From positions 33,464 to 66,392 of the forward strand of contig PLLH01000044.1 in assembly GCA_003140895.1 (NCBI GenBank): 32,929 nt of DNA, in the 5' to 3' direction. Each line of letters starts with the position of its first letter. Position 1 is the first letter of the stretch. The stretch comes from Elusimicrobiota bacterium. GTDB lineage: Bacteria > Elusimicrobiota > Elusimicrobia > F11. Below, piece by piece: positions 1 to 9,127 of this stretch. The position numbers and the translations under genes were made by a program. The notes beneath the pieces are model-generated. The model saw only the letters and a list, made by a program, of their open reading frames with translations. It ran no database searches and had not been told where the DNA came from.

Positions 1-876
1 AAGAAGTTCGACGTGATCCACGGCCACGGTGATATTCTGCGTCAAGATATCGTCAACCTGCACAACTGTGTTCACGCCGCACACGAACTCATCCATGGAA
101 AACCCATCGAACGCAAAGGCGTCGCCTTGATTCACGAACGCCTGCTCACAGAGAACAAGTTCAAATATTTAATCGCCAATTCAAACCTCATGAAAGAGGA
201 CATCGTGAGGCGTTTTTCCGTCGACCCGAATAAAATTCGGGTCGTCTATCCCGGTTTAAATCCCAACCGGTTTCGCCCGGAAGACAGGGACCGGTATCGG
301 GAACCGACCCGAACCTTGTTCGGAGTGAAACCAGGTGAGATTTTGGTGGGCCTTGTCACCTCCGGCGACTACAAAAAAAGAGGCGTGGCTCTCTTCATTG
401 AAAGTCTGGCGCGGCTTAAACAAGAGTCAAAGGAAAAAATCCGGGCTTGGATTATCGGCGGGGAGACAAATTTAAGCCTCCTTAAAGAAAAAGCCGCCTA
501 CGCTCAGATGGGAAACCGCATCCACTTTCTCCCGGCCATCCCAAATGTGGAAACGTATTACCACGCGTTGGACCTTTTTGTTTACCCGGCTCTCTTTGAA
601 GAATTCGGCTTGAGCGTTCAAGAAGCCTTGGCGGTGGGACTCCCGGTGCTCACAACCAAACGGGTGGGGGCGACGGAACTTCTTGGTAAAGAGGGCGACG
701 GCATTCTTCTGGAGAAGCCGGACGCGGCGCTTTTCGCCAAAAAGATCGAAGAGTTAATCAACAATAAAGATCTTCGCGACCTTTGGAGCCGTCTTGGCCC
801 CCCCCATGTCCGGCAGAACACGTGGGATGTGAACTTTCAAAAGGTCTTTGAGTTATACCGCCAAATCACCCATTGA
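1..876 (+). CDS. Glycosyltransferase family 4 (GT-B), 5'-truncated by window edge
   Basis: Reading frame open from base 1; ORF contains 'VVYPGLNPNRF' and 'PALFEEFGLSVQEALAVGLPVLTT', typical of the GT4 C-terminal donor-binding region (E-x7-E). Confidence 0.85.
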   Translation, partial: KKFDVIHGHGDILRQDIVNLHNCVHAAHELIHGKPIERKGVALIHERLLTENKFKYLIANSNLMKEDIVRRFSVDPNKIRVVYPGLNPNRFRPEDRDRYREPTRTLFGVKPGEILVGLVTSGDYKKRGVALFIESLARLKQESKEKIRAWIIGGETNLSLLKEKAAYAQMGNRIHFLPAIPNVETYYHALDLFVYPALFEEFGLSVQEALAVGLPVLTTKRVGATELLGKEGDGILLEKPDAALFAKKIEELINNKDLRDLWSRLGPPHVRQNTWDVNFQKVFELYRQITH

Positions 877-960
877 TGAATTTTCGGGAACTTACCCCCC
901 TCCCATCGCCTTGTATAGGGTGAGCATCAAAATGTCACGGGGAAATTCGAGGAGGGAATT

Positions 961-1635
961 ATGGCTTTATCTGTGTTGAACGAGAATGAAACAATCAGTC
1001 CGGTGGAACTTTTAGAAAAATTAAATTGGCGGTATGCCACAAAGAAATTTGATCCGACCAAGAAAATCCCCTCCGACATCTGGAAAACACTTGAAAAAGC
1101 GTTGATTTTAAGCCCGTCGTCCTTTGGGCTCCAGCCATGGAAGTTTTTCGTTGTTTCCGACACCGCCCTCCGAAAGAAACTGCAGGCCGCGTCCTGGAAT
1201 CAACCCCAAATCGTGGACGCATCGCACCTGGTCGTTTTCGCCCACAAAAAAGGTCTGAACGCCTCCGATGTGGATCATTTCGTCCAGAGCCTATCAGACG
1301 TGCGAAAAGTGCCGTTGGCATCGCTGGACGGGTATAAACAAATGATGGTGGGGTTCGTGAACAAAGCGGGAAGCGGATTTGACATCAATGCCTGGGCCGC
1401 GCGGCAAGTGTACATCGCTCTTGGAACATTCTTAACGTCAGCGGCTCTTCTTGGAATTGACGCCTGCCCCATGGAAGGATTGGATCCGGACCAATACGAT
1501 CAAATCCTGGGAATGACGAAACAGGGATATCACACGCTCTGCGTCGCTACAGTCGGTTATCGAGCGGCTGACGACCAGGCGGCGTCACTGACCAAGGTGC
1601 GGTTCGATCAAAATGATGTCGTGGTTCACATCTAG
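961..1635 (+). CDS. Nitroreductase family NAD(P)H-dependent oxidoreductase
   Basis: Protein 'LNWRYATKKFDPTKKI...LILSPSSFGLQPWKFFVV...ALLGIDACPMEGLDP' matches NfsB-like nitroreductases; SD 'gaggaggg' upstream. Confidence 0.88.
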   Translation: MALSVLNENETISPVELLEKLNWRYATKKFDPTKKIPSDIWKTLEKALILSPSSFGLQPWKFFVVSDTALRKKLQAASWNQPQIVDASHLVVFAHKKGLNASDVDHFVQSLSDVRKVPLASLDGYKQMMVGFVNKAGSGFDINAWAARQVYIALGTFLTSAALLGIDACPMEGLDPDQYDQILGMTKQGYHTLCVATVGYRAADDQAASLTKVRFDQNDVVVHI

Positions 1636-1658
1636 AAAAAGAAGCGCGTGAGAAAGAA

Positions 1659-2060
1659 TCAGAGCTTCACGAGTCCCAATTCTTGCATGATGGATTTTAA
1701 ATTGTCGACGGTGATGAACTTGGTCATATACTCATCGCACCCGCCGGCAAACGAAGACGCGACCCGATTGCCGTCATAGGCCATCGAAATCATCAAAATT
1801 TTGACGCGCGCCCCTTTTTCTTTCGGAAGATTGACGTTCTCCCATTCCCGAAGTTTTGTCACGACCTCCGGCCCTTTCATTCCGGGCATCTCGACGTCCA
1901 TGGAAATCAAATCATAAGGGACGGATTCCCCATGCGCCCACTCGAACATTTTGAGCGCGATCTCCCCATTGGGGGCCACATCGCAATCCCCATACATGGA
2001 AAAAATCTTTTTTAATCGATACCGGCTGACATACTCATCATCCACCACCAGAGATCTCAT
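1659..2060 (-). CDS. Single-domain response regulator (CheY-like receiver)
   Basis: 'MRSLVVDDEYVSRYRLKKIF...YDLISMDVEMPGMKGPEVV...EYMTKF' has the receiver acidic pair, phospho-Asp and Lys. The internal Met is used as start because the upstream extension overlaps the Hpt remnant. Confidence 0.82.
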   Translation of the reverse strand: MRSLVVDDEYVSRYRLKKIFSMYGDCDVAPNGEIALKMFEWAHGESVPYDLISMDVEMPGMKGPEVVTKLREWENVNLPKEKGARVKILMISMAYDGNRVASSFAGGCDEYMTKFITVDNLKSIMQELGLVKL

Positions 2061-2417
2061 AGTCCCTCCTGCCAATATACTGCGCCAATCGGTTGAATTC
2101 TTTTTCGAATTCTCCAAAATTTTTGAGGCATTCTTCAAGACTGCCTTTTTCCACGTCCCCGCGTCCCAGCGCGGCTCGAATCAAATCCACCTGCTTCGTC
2201 CCATGCGTGGCAAAGTTTCCCATCACTTCCACCAGGGATGACCGGTCTCCCCCATACTCCCGAACCGCCTCGTCAAAATCAAGGGGAGATGTGATTGTAT
2301 CAGGATTCTCCTCGCTCTTCTTCTCTTCATCGATTTTTTTACTCTCGCCCGCGTTCTGATGGACCAGCCATTTTTCAATGGTCTTAATAAACGTCGCGTG
2401 ACGGAAGGGAAAAATAG
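2038..2417 (-). pseudogene. Remnant of a hybrid sensor protein: receiver C-terminus plus degenerate Hpt domain
   Basis: Translation 'FRHATFIKTIEKWLVHQ' resembles a receiver alpha5 end, followed by 'LDFDEAVREYGGDRSSLVEVMGNFATHGTKQVDLIRAALGRGDVEKGSLEECLKNFGEFEKEFNRLAQYI', Hpt-like but lacking the phospho-His segment. No good start after the upstream gene's stop. Confidence 0.55.
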
Positions 2418-4415
2418 TCAAGAAGGGACGAGCTGCAACTCGGTCCCCGGTCGTCCTTGCGCCCGATAAAACAGGCGATCGGGAAATTGGGCACGTACGC
2501 ACGCGTTGACTTCGGGAGAGCTTTCAACAGCGATAAGGACTCCTTGGTTGGGATACAATTCGAATGGATAATTTTTAGGGATTTCGACCGAGATACCGTA
2601 AATAGCGCTGGGAGGAACGACAACCACGGCGTGTCGAATTCCGCTGCGCTTAATAGCATCCGAAACGGTGTTCCGGAGAGTGACATCCGTGCTGCACGGA
2701 GGATAAACCAGAGGAGCGATCCACACGACACCCGCCAGAACCCCAAACGCCACCAACGCCAGAGGACCTTTATAGAGAAATAATTGTTTGAGTTGTGAAC
2801 TTGCATAGGAAGCCCGGGTCCATAGGAATGAGAAAAGAACTCCCGCTCCGACCGCCATCGACACAACGGCGGGTAAAACGTAGCGAGGGCCATATCCAAA
2901 ATCAAATCCTCGACAAAAACTGGTCGAGGTATAGAAGGCGAACAAGAGCGCTGTTCCCATTCCCAACATCAAAGCGATTCGCCGGGCCGCCCCTCGAAAT
3001 AGAAGCAACCCAGCCAACCCGGACACGGGACTGCACGGCCACCAGCAATAAGATCCTGTGGCCAACGGGATCCCCCACTTGATTTCATTGGGCTTTGGCA
3101 AGCTTATTTTAAATTCGAACCACGGATACATGGGATACAAATGAGCGGTCATCGAATAGCCGGTGGTGAACCAACGGCCGAGCTGCATCCGTAAAATAAT
3201 AAGAGTGAGGCCACAAAAAAAGAAGAAAGCAAGAGCCGCCGAGGTCGTGGACCTCCAAGCAATTCGACGCCGACTCCACGCAAAAATAAAATACAGGAAA
3301 AGACCAATTCCAAGCACGGCTCCATCCGCCGGACGGGTCGCCAACATCAACGCGCTGGTCGAACCCAAAACGAGCCCCCATCCCCATTGGTGAAGGGCCC
3401 CCAATTCAGGACGCGTCACAACGCAGAGCGCCTCAATCGCCCAACTGAAAAGGGCGGCAACGAAAACATGGGGGAAACGTGATCCTCCGTTGATCAGTAA
3501 AGTAGAACTCGAAAGAATGAGGAGCGCGGCGATGATCCCGGCCACATCGGCCTGCCGGTTTTCGTCATGAATCGTGCCGCCTCCTGCCGCTGCGCGACGA
3601 GCAAGGCGCGCGACCCCAACCGCTAAAAGGCCTAATGAAAAAGGTCCGGCCAGCCAAACGGCGTTAAACCAGACGAACGGGGCCATAAAAAGCGGCCAAC
3701 CCGGCGTGTACTGCGAAAATTGACGGCCTTCCTTCAAAAAAACCCACATACTATCGAAGGCGGGAGGACACGGGAAAGCAAGACCATAGGCTCGCCCCTT
3801 GGCGAAAACCGCGGCCTGAAACGTGTACGCCCACTCATCCGCGCTATCACACTGCCGATGAAGCACAAAAACACTAACAGCACCGGCCAAAATGACCGCA
3901 CCTATAAAAATGGCCGTATCCATGAGGATCCGAGATTTTTCCTGATGCGCCTGAGGAATAGGGGGTGAATCTAAGACAAAAGCACGAGACATCGCCCCGG
4001 AGCGGAATGTCAGGCTGAGCAAAAACCCGAACCACATCAAGTGAAAGACAATGAGTTCCCAACCGGATTCTATCCCTAAATGGCAGAGCCACAGAAGCCC
4101 TATCTCTCCAATAAAGGAGACCGCCAACAGCCGTTTCGGAGTGACCCGAACAAAGGCCATTGTCACCATCGCAGCGGCGATTTGTAAAACAAGGATCTCA
4201 TACTCATAGGATGGGGGAAGGCGGACTCCGGCCATAAGGAGAAGACTCTTTTCGACGGGAATTAAAACAGCCACCCAAACCGCCAGAGAGAAAAGGACTG
4301 ACGACAACAGCGGGCGCAACGGGGCAAACCATAAGAGCCCCATAAGGACAAGGCCCAGCGCGATCTGAGCCGACATAAAAGCCTCAAACATATAGGGAGT
4401 GTAAGGACTGTGCAC
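2418..4415 (-). CDS. Polytopic membrane protein, glycosyltransferase family 39 (PMT-like)
   Basis: 665 aa, many TM segments; 'CDSADEWAYTFQAAVFAKG...FSQYTPGWPLFMAPFVW' resembles the DE motif and loop of GT39/ArnT-like enzymes. Confidence 0.65.
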   Translation of the reverse strand: MHSPYTPYMFEAFMSAQIALGLVLMGLLWFAPLRPLLSSVLFSLAVWVAVLIPVEKSLLLMAGVRLPPSYEYEILVLQIAAAMVTMAFVRVTPKRLLAVSFIGEIGLLWLCHLGIESGWELIVFHLMWFGFLLSLTFRSGAMSRAFVLDSPPIPQAHQEKSRILMDTAIFIGAVILAGAVSVFVLHRQCDSADEWAYTFQAAVFAKGRAYGLAFPCPPAFDSMWVFLKEGRQFSQYTPGWPLFMAPFVWFNAVWLAGPFSLGLLAVGVARLARRAAAGGGTIHDENRQADVAGIIAALLILSSSTLLINGGSRFPHVFVAALFSWAIEALCVVTRPELGALHQWGWGLVLGSTSALMLATRPADGAVLGIGLFLYFIFAWSRRRIAWRSTTSAALAFFFFCGLTLIILRMQLGRWFTTGYSMTAHLYPMYPWFEFKISLPKPNEIKWGIPLATGSYCWWPCSPVSGLAGLLLFRGAARRIALMLGMGTALLFAFYTSTSFCRGFDFGYGPRYVLPAVVSMAVGAGVLFSFLWTRASYASSQLKQLFLYKGPLALVAFGVLAGVVWIAPLVYPPCSTDVTLRNTVSDAIKRSGIRHAVVVVPPSAIYGISVEIPKNYPFELYPNQGVLIAVESSPEVNACVRAQFPDRLFYRAQGRPGTELQLVPS

Positions 4416-4676
4416 AAAAGCCTCCGAACAGGGATCTTTATTTTAAGGAATCATAGGCAAATGCAGCAACCACATCAACATTATTCCCGGCGCAAAGCAA
4501 CAGATCAAACGATTGAATAAATTGATTCAACTTCATAGAGTGATGGAATCATTTTTGCTTTTCACTTTGCTTCGGTGTCTTTTTTCGATAAGAAAATTAG
4601 CATGCGTACAAAGGCTGGGCCATGAACACGCGTCATCAAACCAAACCGGATCCGAAAACGGTTCATCGCCCCGTAT

Positions 4677-5162
4677 GTGCCAGCCTTTTTGCGTGCGTTC
4701 TCTTCTCTTTCCTCACATGCGCCGGAGAAGACCGGGTTCGCCCAGATCGTGGCGCAGAGCATCAAACCGGACGATCCGCTCAATTCGGCTCTCAAAACAA
4801 TTGAACGGGAAGCGATCCGGTGCAAAAATTTGGTTCGCGACCTTTTAACGTTCTCTCGAAGCTCCAAATCCGACGACCTGGTTGACATGGATCTCAACAG
4901 CGTCATCGACAGCGCTCTCTCCTTGATCGAAGACAGAACCAAGGTTTCCAACACTCACTTGGTTCGAGAATTTGATCCCCAACTGCCGAAAGCGCCGATG
5001 AATTCAAATCAAATCCAACAAATTGTTATTAATCTGGCCAATAACGCCATCGATGCGATGCCGAACGGAGGAACCATCACCGTCCGCACGCACCTCTCGA
5101 AGAAAAAGGAAGGAACGGTGTTCTCCGTCATGCTGCCCCTCTCACAAGAATCAAAGGGATAG
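4677..5162 (+). pseudogene. Histidine kinase fragment with internal losses
   Basis: 'GFAQIVAQSIKPDDPLNSALKTIEREAIRCKNLVRDLLTFSR' (DHp without H-box) then 'MNSNQIQQIVINLANNAIDAMPNGGTITVRTHLSKKKEGTVFSVMLPL' (N-box fused to the C-terminal strand, with no DxGxG or GTGLGL). Confidence 0.7.
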
Positions 5163-5205
5163 AAGTGTAATCGAAGGGCCTAAGCTTCTTCGCGCACAAC
5201 TAAAA

Positions 5206-5238
5206 AAAGTGCCCGCCAGTTTTTTTGGCAGGCACTTT
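5206..5238 (-). terminator. Rho-independent terminator for the OmpA-family gene
   Basis: Minus strand AAAGTGCCTGCCA...TGGCGGGCACTTTTTTT: 13-bp stem with one wobble, followed by a T-run, about 30 nt after the stop at 5268. Confidence 0.82.
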
Positions 5239-5267
5239 AAATCCAAATGAATTATTTTGAATCTATA

Positions 5268-6818
5268 TTATTGAGACTTCTCCAATGTCCCGATCACTTC
5301 ACCACTCACAACCATCTCAACTCGACGGTTTTGTCGCCGGCCTTCAGGTGTGTCATTGGATGCGATGGGATTGGTTTTCCCGAACCCACGTGACATGATG
5401 GAATTGGCCGACACACCCTGGCTGACGAGGTAATCCAGAGCCGCCTGGGCTCTCTTTTCCGACAACCGTTGGTTATATTCATCGCTTCCTACACTGTCGG
5501 TGTGCCCTTCAACGGCCAGGCTTAAACCAGGATGAGACGATACAATCCCGGCAATTTTTGCCAATTTTTCGCGGACCGGTGGCCGCAGCTCTGAACGTCC
5601 CGTTTGGAAAAGAGCATCGGACATATTGACGATAAGTCCCCGGGCGGTATCCTGCGTCTGAAGAATTGAATTCAACTGTACCAAGAGTTGAGAGCGCAGG
5701 ACCGATTTCTCACCTTCGGCCTTAGTTGCTCGCATATTGGCGGCATTCGCCTGCCCTTTGGATTTCTCGGCCGCTGCCCGAGCTGATTTCGCGTCCGCTT
5801 GAGCGGCGGTTGAGGATGCGGCGGATTTGGTTGCCAGAGCAAGAGCCGCGGCGCGTTCTGTGTCCGACAGTCCTTTGGCTTGTTCTGCTTTGGCCTGAGC
5901 GTTTTCCGCAACCACCTGACCTGCCGTTGCACTGGCAGCTTGGTTATTGGCGCTACTAATTTGTTCAATGGATTGTTTGCGTTCCATTGCTAGCGTGTCT
6001 TCATCTTGACGTTTCACGGAAATCGAACGGCTGTCCTCGGCGATTTGAACGGCTTCACGCGCCGTCATGGACCGGCCTTTTTTGCCTCCCGCCTTTGTTT
6101 CAGATAAGGCAAGAAGTCTCTCCGCATTTTTGAATCCCTCGGCGGCGTAGGCTTCTGCGCCCGCAGCTTTGGCAATCCGCACGGCATTCCGGGCTTGATA
6201 AACGTTGAAAGGCGTCTTCTTATCCATGACCTGCGGCTGAAGATCGGTGGCGGCGATGTTCTTGGTGTATTGACCTCTCGGAAGCAACTCGTATTTGGCG
6301 TCAATGAATTCAATCTTCGCTTTGTTGTCTGACTTAATCGCATTCTCCAAAATCACAACATTGCTCGGTTGTGAAACAGCGAAATAAGGCTCCGCCGTCA
6401 CGAGAAGACTCAAGGCCTGGAGGGGTGTTTTTGCGTTCAGCTGACTTTTACCCTCTTTAACGATCAGCTCTCCAAGGTTGGTCGCTCGTCCATCTGGGGA
6501 TATAGCCCAAAAGATATAGGTTAAATACTCAGAGCCGAACTGAGTGGCTGCCGTCAGGTTCTCAAATTCCGCTTTAATGTCCGTCACACCTGCTTTGTTC
6601 TTAACTTGAGCGACGCCTTTGGCATCGGGAAGGAGAACGGTGCCCTTGAAATCAATGGCAACGGACCCTTTCAGATTCCGGTAATTGATCGCTTTCGCCG
6701 CGGTTTGCACGGCCGTAACTTGGTAAAGCGGTGTCGCGGTGGCTAAAGCCGCGTGAGTCGGATTTTGTCTCATCAAGAATGCGGTAAAAATAAACAACGC
6801 GATTAACTTTTTCTTCAT
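5268..6818 (-). CDS. OmpA-family peptidoglycan-binding protein with coiled-coil middle
   Basis: Signal peptide; Ala/Lys/Glu-rich middle; C-terminus 'LAVEGHTDSVGSDEYNQRLSEKRAQAALDYLVSQGVS...GRRQNRRVEMVV' is the OmpA/MotB signature. Confidence 0.92.
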   Translation of the reverse strand: MKKKLIALFIFTAFLMRQNPTHAALATATPLYQVTAVQTAAKAINYRNLKGSVAIDFKGTVLLPDAKGVAQVKNKAGVTDIKAEFENLTAATQFGSEYLTYIFWAISPDGRATNLGELIVKEGKSQLNAKTPLQALSLLVTAEPYFAVSQPSNVVILENAIKSDNKAKIEFIDAKYELLPRGQYTKNIAATDLQPQVMDKKTPFNVYQARNAVRIAKAAGAEAYAAEGFKNAERLLALSETKAGGKKGRSMTAREAVQIAEDSRSISVKRQDEDTLAMERKQSIEQISSANNQAASATAGQVVAENAQAKAEQAKGLSDTERAAALALATKSAASSTAAQADAKSARAAAEKSKGQANAANMRATKAEGEKSVLRSQLLVQLNSILQTQDTARGLIVNMSDALFQTGRSELRPPVREKLAKIAGIVSSHPGLSLAVEGHTDSVGSDEYNQRLSEKRAQAALDYLVSQGVSANSIMSRGFGKTNPIASNDTPEGRRQNRRVEMVVSGEVIGTLEKSQ

Positions 6819-6852
6819 ATCAAATGTCTCCTGGTTTTTTATTTCTGGTTTG

Positions 6853-6884
6853 AGGCCTGGATCCCCGCTTTCGCGGGAATGACG
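6853..6884. repeat. Interspersed palindromic repeat ('IPAKAGIQ'/dRS3-like)
   Basis: 'aggcctggatccccgctttcgcgggaatgacg' with CCCGC/GCGGG stem; the complement reads GTCATTCCCGCGAAAGCGGGGATCCAG, a motif seen intergenically in many bacteria. Confidence 0.6.
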
Positions 6885-6909
6885 GCCCTTAATCTGGCCA
6901 TGTCCCTTC

Positions 6910-7065
6910 TCACCCCTTCAACACCGGGCGGCCCTGAATGACACGAATAAGAACCACGATCAAAGCCACGATTAACAAAAGATGGATGAACCCACCCAAT
7001 GTGTACGAACTGACCAAGCCCACGGCCCACAAAAGCATCAACACAACAGCGATTGTCCAAAGCAT
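6910..7065 (-). CDS. lmo0937/DUF5670-like small membrane protein
   Basis: Hand-translated 51-aa ORF missing from the track: MLWTIAVVLMLLWAVGLVSSYTLGGFIHLLLIVALIVVLIRVIQGRPVLKG; SD 'GGGAGGAG' upstream. The 6839..7084 track ORF is in a different frame. Confidence 0.85.
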   Translation of the reverse strand: MLWTIAVVLMLLWAVGLVSSYTLGGFIHLLLIVALIVVLIRVIQGRPVLKG

Positions 7066-7108
7066 ATTCTCCTCCCTTATTCACTTCACAAGATTCAGCT
7101 ATAAATAA

Positions 7109-7138
7109 TAAGACACCCAGGTTAGAGGTGCGGTAACA
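7109..7138 (-). promoter_or_regulatory. ECF-type promoter (copy a)
   Basis: Minus strand TGTTACC-GCACCTCTAACCTGGG-TGTCTTA, upstream of 6910..7065. Confidence 0.8.
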
Positions 7139-7152
7139 AATGGAACACCCCC

Positions 7153-7782
7153 CTAATTATCTCCACGCACAACTGGTTCATCCACCAAATGTTGCGACGC
7201 AAACCATACCTGCAGTTCATTGGTCCGTATGACATCGCTGACCAAAATATCGTTCGTTCCTTCGTCGCCGTCTTTGCTCGCTTGACGGGCCATCGTTCGC
7301 GACTCTTTCAACACGATCTCATGCGCATGAAGGAGGCGCGATAATTGAGATGGGACTTCCTCACGGCCCCGAGGGGCCCGTGGAATTATCGAAGTTTCGG
7401 CGACATCAGGCGCCATCGCGATGGTGACGCCACCGAGCGTCTGGATTCTTTCCGCCAGCAAATCAACCAATTCGCTTTGCTCTTTAAAATGCTTATCGAA
7501 CAACAGATGGAGCTGGTAAAAGGTGGGGCCAGAAACCTGCCAGTGATGCTTCTTGTAGAGATCGCGCAATGTCATTGTGTCTGCTAACAGCTGATTTAAA
7601 TTGGCAACGCTGGCGGCGCAGGCTTTTTCTTCGAGAGCAATCGACAACTTGACAATGGTACCGTACGGTTGAATCTCTCGTCCCTTCTGTCCCGTCCGCG
7701 GACGCGCGCGAGCCAGTATGGCGTTGGCAACGCTCCCTTCACGGTTATTACTCCTGTTATCACCTCTATTGTTATCGCCCAT
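7153..7782 (-). CDS. dps: Dps/ferritin-like DNA-protection protein
   Basis: 'LNQLLADTMTLRDLYKKHHWQVSGPTFYQLHLLFDKHFKEQSELVDLLAERIQTLGG' is the Dps ferroxidase signature; start MGDNNRG preceded by AGGAGG. Confidence 0.9.
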   Translation of the reverse strand: MGDNNRGDNRSNNREGSVANAILARARPRTGQKGREIQPYGTIVKLSIALEEKACAASVANLNQLLADTMTLRDLYKKHHWQVSGPTFYQLHLLFDKHFKEQSELVDLLAERIQTLGGVTIAMAPDVAETSIIPRAPRGREEVPSQLSRLLHAHEIVLKESRTMARQASKDGDEGTNDILVSDVIRTNELQVWFASQHLVDEPVVRGDN

Positions 7783-7829
7783 CGTAATCCTCCTGTTATC
7801 AAACAATCGTAAATTGGACTTATATAGAC

Positions 7830-7859
7830 TGAGACACGGGATATCGGGGCAAGGTAACA
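7830..7859 (-). promoter_or_regulatory. ECF-type promoter (copy b)
   Basis: Minus strand TGTTACC-TTGCCCCGATATCCCG-TGTCTCA, upstream of dps. Confidence 0.82.
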
Positions 7860-7881
7860 GTCGTGAAATGGAAAGACTAAG

Positions 7882-8160
7882 TTAACGAGACGAACGCAAC
7901 GATTGGACTTGTTCTTCGAGTTCGGCGACGCGATGGGTGAGTTCCAAGAGCAATACGGCGGCGGACAAGCTGATGTCGAGCGTGTCGCAAATTCGCTCCA
8001 ATTGGCGAAGACGAAGGACGGTTCCGTTACCCAATTCCAGGCGACCGTCGATTTCATGAATCTCAACAACAGATTCCTGCAGGCACTGTCTGAAAAAATC
8101 AGAGTCAATTTGGAAATGCTCGCACAATTGATGGAGTGCGGCATCCGGCATGTTAACCAT
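7882..8160 (-). CDS. cbpM: CbpM-like chaperone modulator (MerR-like helix)
   Basis: 92 aa 'ALHQLCEHFQIDSDFFRQCLQESVVEIHE...RLRQLERICDTLDISLSAAVLLLELTHRVAELEEQVQ', typical CbpM; overlaps the cbpA end. Confidence 0.8.
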   Translation of the reverse strand: MVNMPDAALHQLCEHFQIDSDFFRQCLQESVVEIHEIDGRLELGNGTVLRLRQLERICDTLDISLSAAVLLLELTHRVAELEEQVQSLRSSR

Positions 8161-9112
8161 GTATTTCCTCCTCCAACTGTTTTAAAAGAGCTTCGGCTTT
8201 TGTTGAAAAGGAATCGGGGATATCAATCTCGATACGAACAAAGAGATCGCCGCGCTCCCCGGTCTTTCCAAGGCCCTTTCCAGCGAGACGAAGCCGGGTT
8301 CCAGTGTGAGTCCCTTTAGGAACGCGCAGATGCACGGGCCCCTCCAGCGTCGGCACTGCTGCCGAAGAACCCAACGCCGCAGCCCAAGGCATCACGCGCA
8401 CATTTGTTTCAAGATTCATCCCATCCAATTTGAATTTCGGATGGGGCAGAAGACGAATTGTCAAATAAAGGTCTCCTCGGAACTGAGGCCCCTCGTTTCC
8501 TTGTCCTTTAAGTCGGATACGGCTTCCCGATGTCAGTCCAGGCGGGATTTTGGTCGTGACCTCACGCTGCCGGCGGGCTTCTCCGACGCCCCCGCACACA
8601 GGGCAAAAAGTTTTCCCCTTTCGTCCTGTCCCATGACAGTTTTGGCAAAGACCTGTTGTCATGAGCGAAAAGGATTTTTTCACACCGCGAACAGCTTCTT
8701 CCAGAGAAATATCCAGGACGGCTTCGATGTCCAGCTCCGACTGAAAAACCGGGTTCGGTTCGGCTTGGGTCTCGCTTTGCCGAAAGAGGGTACGGAAAAA
8801 ATCGCTAAAGGCTTCGTCTGTTGGGCCGGACGAACCGCCGCCGTCACGCTCATGCCGGGGCGAAGGAGGGGGCCCGTCCTTCCAACTCTCTCCCAACTGA
8901 TCGTATTTGGAACGGTTTTCTTTGGAACTTAAAACGGCGTAGGCCTCGTTCACCTCTTTCATTCGATCGGTATGAAAAGATTTTTCTTTTTCGGAATGAA
9001 GGTCCGGATGATGTTGACGCGCCAATCGACGGTAGGCTAGTTTAATTTCTGCTTCGGTCGCAGCTCGGGAAACTCCGAGGACTTCGTAGTAATCTTTAAA
9101 TTTGGGAGCCAT
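8153..9112 (-). CDS. cbpA: CbpA/DnaJ-type co-chaperone with a shortened Cys-rich region
   Basis: J-domain 'KDYYEVLGVSRAATEAEIKLAYRRLARQHHPD', two Cys motifs CQNCHGTG and CPVCGGVG, and DnaJ C-terminal domains. Confidence 0.9.
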   Translation of the reverse strand: MAPKFKDYYEVLGVSRAATEAEIKLAYRRLARQHHPDLHSEKEKSFHTDRMKEVNEAYAVLSSKENRSKYDQLGESWKDGPPPSPRHERDGGGSSGPTDEAFSDFFRTLFRQSETQAEPNPVFQSELDIEAVLDISLEEAVRGVKKSFSLMTTGLCQNCHGTGRKGKTFCPVCGGVGEARRQREVTTKIPPGLTSGSRIRLKGQGNEGPQFRGDLYLTIRLLPHPKFKLDGMNLETNVRVMPWAAALGSSAAVPTLEGPVHLRVPKGTHTGTRLRLAGKGLGKTGERGDLFVRIEIDIPDSFSTKAEALLKQLEEEIHG

Positions 9113-9127
9113 GGCGGCTGCGGTTTC

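Noticed and set aside
900-960. TGTCACG upstream of the nitroreductase gene as a possible tenth -10 box
   Set aside because: The sequence 16 nt upstream is CTTGTAT, not TGTTACC-like.
6839-7084. Track ORF of 81 aa on minus strand
   Set aside because: Wrong frame; the alternate frame gives the DUF5670-like 51-aa protein with SD. Its C-terminus is just translated palindromic repeat.
8306-8932. Plus-strand ORF of 208 aa
   Set aside because: Antisense to cbpA, whose J-domain and Cys motifs are clear.
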